Source of the DNA: Clostridia bacterium
GTDB taxonomy: Bacteria; Bacillota; Clostridia; Oscillospirales; Acutalibacteraceae
Direction of reading: 5' to 3'
Assembly: GCA_017442445.1 (NCBI GenBank)
Contig: JAFRZS010000005.1
Location: forward strand, 1 to 13,401
DNA: 13,401 nucleotides
This document shows positions 7,331-11,534 of this stretch, piece by piece. A program made the translations under genes and the position numbers. Numbering within the stretch: position 1 is the first letter of the stretch; the number at the start of each line of letters is the position of its first letter. The notes beneath the pieces were generated by a model, which was given only the letters and a program-made list of their open reading frames with translations, was not told the origin of the DNA and searched no databases.

Positions 7331-8077
7331 CTATTTTCTTAAAATTTCACTTGCGAAATCCGGAACATCTGTGATAATTGAGTGAACAGCAAGTTTCTTC
7401 ATATGCTCAATAGCGTCCTGATAATTAACTGTCCACGCATTTACCATGATTCCGATCTGGTTTGCAATTTCCATCATCTTCTCATCAACCATAACAAGCA
7501 TCGGATGTAAAGCATCAAGCTTGAACTGTTTTACAACAGGACGGATATCCTCTACTATCTGATCGGTTATCTTGTGAAAAGGTGTGAAAAGTAAGGCTGT
7601 TTTTACAGACTTGTCCAATTCCTTGGCCGCTATAAGAACATCTTCATCAAAGCTTGAGATGATAAGCTTTTCAAATACTCCGAGATCCTTTGACTGTTTG
7701 ATTACCTTGTCAACGATTGAAGAGTTACGCTCATTCTGTGACTTGATTTCAATGTTCATAATCTCAATTCGCTTATCTCTTGAAACATCAAGAAATTCTG
7801 CAAGTTTCGGAATTTTAGTGCCCTTGAACTTTTCGCTGAAGGAAGAACCAAAATCAAATTTCAGAAGCTCAGAGAGAGTGTAGTCTGAAATTTTACCTGT
7901 TCCGTTTGAGGTTGCGTCTATTGTGTCATTGTGGCAGACAACCACTTCGCCGTCACTTGTAAGATGAACATCGTTTTCAAAACCGTTTACATTCATATCA
8001 AGTGCAGCAAGAAATGCCGGTATAGTATTTTGGGGTGCAACCTGGTTAGCACCTCTGTGTGCGATAATATTTATCAT
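7331..8077 (-). CDS. Glycerophosphodiester phosphodiesterase, cytoplasmic type (248 aa)
   Basis: This enzyme family hydrolyses glycerophosphodiesters from phospholipid head-group turnover to glycerol-3-phosphate and an alcohol. The chain starts at once with IIAHRGA (His7, Arg8). It then has PQNT (PENT in most relatives), FENDV (Glu34, Asp36 metal ligands), HND (His49) and NIEIK (Glu110), so the metal site and both catalytic histidines are complete. It has no signal peptide and is the length of UgpQ-like enzymes. The start at ATG 8077 is chosen for its RBS, AAGGTGATC, 3 nt before the codon; a longer frame reaches 8128 but would have to begin upstream of this RBS. It has its own promoter (8130-8157) and is cotranscribed with the exported esterase. 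The pairing suggests lipid or wall-glycerophosphate breakdown, which is inference. Confidence 0.92.
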   Translation of the reverse strand: MINIIAHRGANQVAPQNTIPAFLAALDMNVNGFENDVHLTSDGEVVVCHNDTIDATSNGTGKISDYTLSELLKFDFGSSFSEKFKGTKIPKLAEFLDVSRDKRIEIMNIEIKSQNERNSSIVDKVIKQSKDLGVFEKLIISSFDEDVLIAAKELDKSVKTALLFTPFHKITDQIVEDIRPVVKQFKLDALHPMLVMVDEKMMEIANQIGIMVNAWTVNYQDAIEHMKKLAVHSIITDVPDFASEILRK

Positions 8078-8100
8078 TTTGATCACCTTAAAGACAGATA

Positions 8101-8157
8101 GGTACATAGTACCATAATATTCTATCATAATTATACTACACCGACAAAAAAAGTCAA
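8101..8157 (-). promoter_or_regulatory. Promoter of the phosphodiesterase/esterase operon, with a small inverted repeat
   Basis: On the minus strand TTGACT (8152-8157), 16 bp, then a perfect TATAAT (8130-8135). Downstream in the leader, GGTAC-ATA-GTACC (8101-8113) is an inverted repeat that could be an operator, though it is short. The promoter call is solid; the operator is speculative. Confidence 0.75.
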
Positions 8158-8179
8158 CAGGTTATTGAGTTTTTGATTT

Positions 8180-8779
8180 TCAGCCAAAGATTTTCTGAAA
8201 CCACTCCACTATTTTAAAGCGCGGTTCATATTCGGGCTGAGATTTTACAAGTGTTATTTCATCATCTGACATATAAGCATCAACCGTGTCAGTTGCGGCG
8301 GGCAGACACAAAGGCGGAAACATCACACACCACCAGTTATGCCCCTTACCCTCACCTATCAGTATTCTTACTGCAAGATATTCCCCCGCAGGTAATGTAA
8401 CATCTTCATAGGTTCGTGTTTCAAAATATTCCGTTTCAAGTAATACTGTAACGGGATAATTTTTTCCGTTTTCTTTTATAACTTTTTCAGCTATACTTTT
8501 GAGTCTGTCTTTTTGCGGTGTGATTTTTGAAACTGCTTCTTCCACATTCTGACTGCCTTCAAAAATATCGGCACCTTCTTTTAAAACGGCGTCCCTGACC
8601 TTGAGCTTTAAATTCTGGTCTTCTTCGGAGTCTGAATTTGCAAGAATGTGCAGACGCAAAACATCTGAGCGCACTTCATCGCAGGTCTGAGCAAAGCTGA
8701 TTGTTGATGATACTACCGCTGTGAAAAAAACGGTTGCGAGGAAAATAATTTCAATGATTCTGAGTTTCTGAATTTTCAT
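8180..8779 (-). CDS. spoIIR: Stage II sporulation protein R (199 aa)
   Basis: SpoIIR is made in the forespore under sigma-F and exported. It signals across the septum to activate SpoIIGA, which then processes pro-sigma-E in the mother cell. The sequence has a hydrophobic signal segment (residues 7-30), the family's N-terminal core LRLHILANSDSEEDQ (41-55) followed by LKLKVRDAVL, and the diagnostic NWWCVMFPPLC (148-158). Length is close to that of the Bacillus subtilis protein. The ATG at 8777-8779 has GGGAG at a good distance. The gene is alone, between the phosphatase terminator and the phosphodiesterase promoter. I could not identify a convincing sigma-F promoter in the ~30 bp after the terminator. 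It marks the organism as a member of a spore-forming lineage. Confidence 0.95.
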   Translation of the reverse strand: MKIQKLRIIEIIFLATVFFTAVVSSTISFAQTCDEVRSDVLRLHILANSDSEEDQNLKLKVRDAVLKEGADIFEGSQNVEEAVSKITPQKDRLKSIAEKVIKENGKNYPVTVLLETEYFETRTYEDVTLPAGEYLAVRILIGEGKGHNWWCVMFPPLCLPAATDTVDAYMSDDEITLVKSQPEYEPRFKIVEWFQKIFG

Positions 8780-8808
8780 AAATATACTCCCTTTATGTAT
8801 TGGGCAGT

Positions 8809-8840
8809 AAAAAACCGCCCGACATAATTGTGGGCGGTTT
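8809..8840 (-). terminator. Intrinsic terminator of the phosphatase gene
   Basis: AAACCGCCC (8812-8820) and GGGCGGTTT (8832-8840) form a GC-rich stem. On the minus strand a T-run follows (plus-strand A run 8809-8814). It separates the phosphatase gene from spoIIR. Confidence 0.9.
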
Positions 8841-8857
8841 CGTGTTTATTTATTCAA

Positions 8858-10336
8858 TCAGAAAACATGATATGCGATATATGAATAAATCATTGCGGGA
8901 ATTATCTTAATGAATGTGGGTAACCATGTTACCAAGGTGTAGGAAACAAGGTTAGAAATTGAAGCGCCGAGATCTTTTATGTAATCCCATACTGAAGTTG
9001 TATTTTCACCTTCATAAGTTGCTTCGTTTTCACCGAGCTCCTTTGTGATTGTCATTGTATCAATGTTCTTTACGCTCTTTTCTCCGCCTTTATACATATC
9101 GTCGGAGAGAATGTAAGCATTGAGTGTAAGTGTATCGCCGTCAATTGAAATACAGCTGAAGCAGCCACCGATGTTCTTTGTTGAACAACTGCTGAAATCT
9201 CTGCCGTTGAAATAGTAGCCGTCTTCCTGTGAAACTGCAACTTCAATGAGGTCTGTAGGCATATAAGCATCTGCAAGGAACTGACGGAATTCATATCTCT
9301 TTTTACCCGCAGTACCTGCTAAAATATATGTTGTGCCGTCTTCATTGTATTCGTTGCCGTAGATAGTCTTTGTACGAAGATACATATGGTCGTGACCTGA
9401 GAAAACAACATCAACATTACAGTTGTCAAATACTGTTGCAAGTTTATCCTGGAGTGAAAGCGCATCAGGCCATTTTGCATCCTTACCGAGTGAGTAGGGT
9501 GACTTGTGCATGAAAACAATTTTCCAATCCTTGTCTGTTGAGTTGAGGTCATTTTCTGCCCATTCAAGCTGAGCCTGAGAAATAGCACCCATGTCATTTG
9601 TATTCAATACTGTGAAGTGTGCATTACCGTAGTCATACGAATAGTTTACACCGTTGAGATTCTGAACGCTTTCAGACTTATCAAGTGCAAACATATTATC
9701 AAACCAATGCCATACACCGAAGCCGTCATGGTTACCTGCTACAGGGACAAGTGTGTTATTGCGGTTGATATCATCAAAAGCCTGAGCATAAAGATCCCAT
9801 TCTTTGTTGTCAGAATCATCTGTAAAGTCGCCGAGATTTGTATAGAAATCAGCATCGGGCATAATTTCATAAGCAGCCATCAATGTGTTTGCACCCATCT
9901 TAAATCTGTCAAGTGAACCCGCCTGAACATCGGCAATAGCAATAAAGTTTACTTTATCGTCACCGTTATCAGTTGTGAATGTACCTTCTTCACTCCAGTT
10001 AGTGCCGTCACCTACGCGGTATGTATATGTCTTGCCGGGAAGAAGATTTGTTGCAACCATTTTGTGCATATAGCTGCCTTCAAACTCTTCACATTCGGAA
10101 GAAGATATTTTTACATCAAGCTCACTGCCATCTGTTGCGGCAATCTGAATTCTGTTTTTTGTTTCGGTTTTTGTGTACCAAGTAAAGCCCCTTGTTGTAG
10201 AAGCATCGCCATTTACTGTTACGGTCGTTCTTGTGATTTCAGATGTTGTACTCTGAGCAAATGCAGGAACAACTGTAAGTGAAACCACTAATAAGACAGA
10301 AAGTATAATGCTTGTGACTTTTTTAATGTTTTTCAT
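8858..10336 (-). CDS. Exported purple-acid-phosphatase-like metallophosphoesterase (492 aa)
   Basis: A signal peptide (residues 1-27, ending AFA) is followed by a fibronectin-III-like N-terminal domain (about 33-123) typical of purple acid phosphatases. The calcineurin-like domain carries the full metal-binding series: ADVQ (Asp136), GDFTD (169-173), GNHD (201-204), FMHKSPY (His277) and GHDH (314-317). The family hydrolyses phosphate monoesters or diesters outside the cell. After the catalytic domain comes ~60 residues ending in a hydrophobic, aromatic tail (about 463-492: LVSYTLVTWLPTF and on), which may hold the protein to the membrane; there is no LPxTG motif. GAGAGG precedes the ATG at 10334-10336. 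The gene is monocistronic, with its own promoter and terminator, and is divergent from the ribbon-helix-helix gene. Confidence 0.88.
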   Translation of the reverse strand: MKNIKKVTSIILSVLLVVSLTVVPAFAQSTTSEITRTTVTVNGDASTTRGFTWYTKTETKNRIQIAATDGSELDVKISSSECEEFEGSYMHKMVATNLLPGKTYTYRVGDGTNWSEEGTFTTDNGDDKVNFIAIADVQAGSLDRFKMGANTLMAAYEIMPDADFYTNLGDFTDDSDNKEWDLYAQAFDDINRNNTLVPVAGNHDGFGVWHWFDNMFALDKSESVQNLNGVNYSYDYGNAHFTVLNTNDMGAISQAQLEWAENDLNSTDKDWKIVFMHKSPYSLGKDAKWPDALSLQDKLATVFDNCNVDVVFSGHDHMYLRTKTIYGNEYNEDGTTYILAGTAGKKRYEFRQFLADAYMPTDLIEVAVSQEDGYYFNGRDFSSCSTKNIGGCFSCISIDGDTLTLNAYILSDDMYKGGEKSVKNIDTMTITKELGENEATYEGENTTSVWDYIKDLGASISNLVSYTLVTWLPTFIKIIPAMIYSYIAYHVF

Positions 10337-10367
10337 TTTGTTTTCCTCTCTTTTTTAAAGTAATACA

Positions 10368-10396
10368 ATTTTACAAAAAAAAAAGAATTTAGTCAA
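10368..10396 (-). promoter_or_regulatory. Sigma-A-like promoter of the phosphatase gene
   Basis: On the minus strand TTGACT (10391-10396), a 17-bp T-rich spacer, then TAAAAT (10368-10373). It is back to back with the ribbon-helix-helix promoter; the two -35 boxes are only about 36 bp apart. I see no TGATATCA operator overlapping this promoter itself. Confidence 0.75.
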
Positions 10397-10432
10397 GAGA
10401 AAAAAATCAACAAAAAGTAACGCAAAAAACTA

Positions 10433-10461
10433 TTGACTTTCCCCTAATATTTTGATATCAT
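10433..10461 (+). promoter_or_regulatory. Promoter of the ribbon-helix-helix gene
   Basis: TTGACT (10433-10438), a 17-bp spacer and TATCAT (10456-10461) give five-of-six matches in each hexamer. The -10 lies inside the first GATATC unit of the 28-bp palindrome at 10451-10478, so a protein bound there would block RNA polymerase. Confidence 0.8.
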
Positions 10462-10478
10462 GATATCATGATATCAAA
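10451..10478. promoter_or_regulatory. 28-bp triple-unit palindromic operator
   Basis: The sequence is TTTGATATCA, then TGATATCA, then TGATATCAAA: a perfect 28-bp palindrome holding three tandem 8-bp TGATATCA units, each itself a palindrome. It covers the -10 box and predicted start of the ribbon-helix-helix gene and ends 5 bp before GGAGG. The array sites downstream have the same ends but two units. The most likely role is autorepression by the encoded protein. Confidence 0.8.
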
Positions 10479-10493
10479 ATATTGGAGGTAGTT

Positions 10494-10667
10494 ATGAACA
10501 CAACCGATTCTGTAACCTATGAAAAAATTATGATTCCCCTCAGACTCCCCCCGGAGCTGTACAAAGAGCTTATAATTAAAGTCACAGAGCAAAAAATGAG
10601 CAATCGTGGTTATAGCATAAACCAATATGTTACCAATTTGATTTATGAAGATTTAAAAAAGAAATAA
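10494..10667 (+). CDS. Small ribbon-helix-helix (Arc/CopG-type) DNA-binding protein (57 aa)
   Basis: The chain has the layout of Arc/MetJ/CopG-type regulators. A short polar N-terminus leads into a beta-strand, KIMIPLRLP (11-19), then helix 1 (PELYKELIIKVTEQ, 20-33), a basic turn (MSNRGY, 35-40), and helix 2 (SINQYVTNLIYEDLKKK, 41-57). Such proteins dimerise and put the paired strand into the major groove, often on tandem short palindromes. GGAGG (10484-10488) fits ATG 10494; a TTG at 10482 in frame lies before the RBS and is rejected. The gene is monocistronic, promoter at 10433-10461, terminator at 10678-10720. The palindromes on its own promoter and in the array downstream are the likely targets. 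It could be an orphan antitoxin or a ParG/omega-like partition protein, but no toxin or ParA gene adjoins it. Confidence 0.85.
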   Translation: MNTTDSVTYEKIMIPLRLPPELYKELIIKVTEQKMSNRGYSINQYVTNLIYEDLKKK

Positions 10668-10677
10668 AACTATTCGC

Positions 10678-10720
10678 AAAAGAAGCTTGTGCTGTCCTCC
10701 TATGCACAAGCTTCTTTTTT
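10678..10720 (+). terminator. Intrinsic terminator of the ribbon-helix-helix gene
   Basis: AAGAAGCTTGTGC and GCACAAGCTTCTT form a 13-bp stem (left arm ending 10692, right arm from 10704) with an 11-nt loop, followed by a T-run to 10720. It separates the gene from the repeat array, so the array is not simply its 3' UTR. Confidence 0.9.
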
Positions 10721-10827
10721 GTATTAAAATTCATTGAACAATTTTGTTGACATCGTACGACTGCATTTATACTACACGAACGATATTATTGAAAATTAAA
10801 ATAGCTCTTCTCTGTGTTGATATACAC
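10721..10827. other. Noncoding leader region before the operator array
   Basis: No gene is supported here. TTGACA (10747-10752) and TATACT (10768-10773) are good hexamers on the plus strand, but only 15 bp apart, so they are at best a weak promoter pointing into the array. A 69-codon frame starting at TTG 10744 has no RBS and runs through repeat 1, so it is not called. Confidence 0.3.
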
Positions 10828-10889
10828 TTTGATATCATGATATCAAACTTTATAAAGAGAAGGTTGATTCCGTTCCTGTCCATTACAAG

Positions 10890-10932
10890 TATAATGTCAA
10901 AGTTGACATTATATATTCGTCTTCGTTATCTT
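10890..10932 (+). promoter_or_regulatory. Inverted repeat with possible promoter inside the array
   Basis: TATAATGTCAA (10890-10900) and TTGACATTATA (10903-10913) are perfect 11-bp arms around AG. The right arm supplies a consensus -35 TTGACA (10903-10908); TATCTT (10927-10932) lies 18 bp on as a four-of-six -10. If active it would transcribe the rest of the array. The inverted repeat is certain, the promoter is not. Confidence 0.4.
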
Positions 10933-10968
10933 TGTGGTGCTATGTATTTTTGATATCATGATATAAAA

Positions 10969-11074
10969 GTGAATTAAAAACTATACTCTACTCGTTGGGA
11001 GATTCATCTGTTTTGATATCATGATATCAAAGTGAATTAAAAACTATACTCTGCTCGTTGGTAGTTTCATCTGT
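10969..11074. repeat. Type A intervening sequences of the array (two 43-bp copies)
   Basis: The 43-bp stretches 10969-11011 and 11032-11074 both begin GTGAATTAAAAACTATACTC and end TTCATCTGT, with three differences between them. With the palindrome they make a 63-bp tandem unit. Confidence 0.85.
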
Positions 11075-11094
11075 TTTGATATCCTGATATTAAA

Positions 11095-11401
11095 GTTATT
11101 CGGAAGTGTGCAAACATATTTTTCTGTTGCGGTTTGATTTGTTTTGATATCATGATATCAAAGTTATTTTAGGATATGCGACTAAAATTTTTCTGTCGAA
11201 ATTTGGTTTATTTTGATATCATGATATCAAAGTTATTCAAGAACATCCGACCAAATTTTTTCTGCAGAAGTTTAGTTTATTTTGATATCATGATATCAAA
11301 GTTATAAAAAATAATGTAATCTGCTTTTGGAGATTTTTTATTATGATATCAAAGTTATTCGGAAGTGTGCAAACATATTTTTCTATTGCAGTTTGATTTG
11401 T
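11095..11401. repeat. Type B intervening sequences of the array
   Basis: Stretches 11095-11142 and 11354-11401 (48 bp each) begin GTTATTCGGAAGTGTGCAAA and differ at only two positions. Those at 11163-11211 and 11232-11280 (49 bp) are more distant relatives sharing GTTATT, a run of T then CTG, and TTTAT at the end. The stretch 11301-11343 begins GTTAT but diverges and ends in the half-site. The units are thus 68-69 bp tandem repeats of different ages. Confidence 0.8.
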
Positions 11402-11470
11402 TTTGATATCATGATATCAAAATTGTTGAGTATGGGATGTCGGACTGTTTTGTGAAAATAATGAGAAATA

Positions 11471-11503
11471 AAAAAGCAAGCGGTTGTGCCGAAGCACAAC
11501 CGC
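11471..11503 (-). terminator. Intrinsic terminator of the beta-solenoid gene
   Basis: GCGGTTGTGC (11480-11489) and GCACAACCGC (11494-11503) form a 10-bp stem; on the minus strand the loop is the stable TTCG tetraloop. It is followed on that strand by TTGCTTTTTTATTT. It lies about 30 bp past the stop codon at 11535 and has no T-run on the plus strand. Confidence 0.9.
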
Positions 11504-11534
11504 CGCGTTAGTTAGGTCATGTTGCTAAAATAAA

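Larger units (their letters stand above)
10828..11421. repeat. Array of nine TGATATCA palindromes downstream of the ribbon-helix-helix gene
   Basis: The unit is the perfect 20-bp palindrome TTTGATATCATGATATCAAA. Perfect copies lie at 10828-10847, 11012-11031, 11143-11162, 11212-11231, 11281-11300 and 11402-11421. Variants are 10949-10968 (one change, C to A in the right half) and 11075-11094 (two changes). A right half-site is at 11344-11353. Start-to-start steps are 121, 63, 63, 68, 69 and 69 bp; the right edges of the last three copies are then 53 and 68 bp apart. It lies between a plus-strand gene and a converging minus-strand gene and has no coding potential. The shared TGATATCA units tie it to the operator at 10451-10478. 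Binding by the ribbon-helix-helix protein is inference. Confidence 0.9.

Noticed and set aside
10482..10493. Earlier TTG start for the ribbon-helix-helix protein
   Set aside because: It would place GGAGG inside the coding sequence with no other RBS upstream; ATG 10494 has ideal spacing.
10494..10667. Antitoxin of a toxin-antitoxin pair
   Set aside because: The protein type fits, but a terminator follows at once and no toxin gene lies on either side, so the pair is not supported here.
10744..10953. 69-codon plus-strand ORF at the start of the array
   Set aside because: TTG start without an RBS, runs through a palindrome and the inverted repeat, and has no protein-like features beyond AT-rich hydrophobic codons.
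10828..11421. CRISPR array
   Set aside because: The regularly spaced palindromes look like one, but the intervening sequences are relatives of each other, not unique spacers, the repeat is a perfect short palindrome shared with a promoter, and there is no cas gene.
11480..11503. Array-ending plus-strand terminator
   Set aside because: The hairpin has its T-run only on the minus strand, so it serves the solenoid gene and does not end an array transcript.
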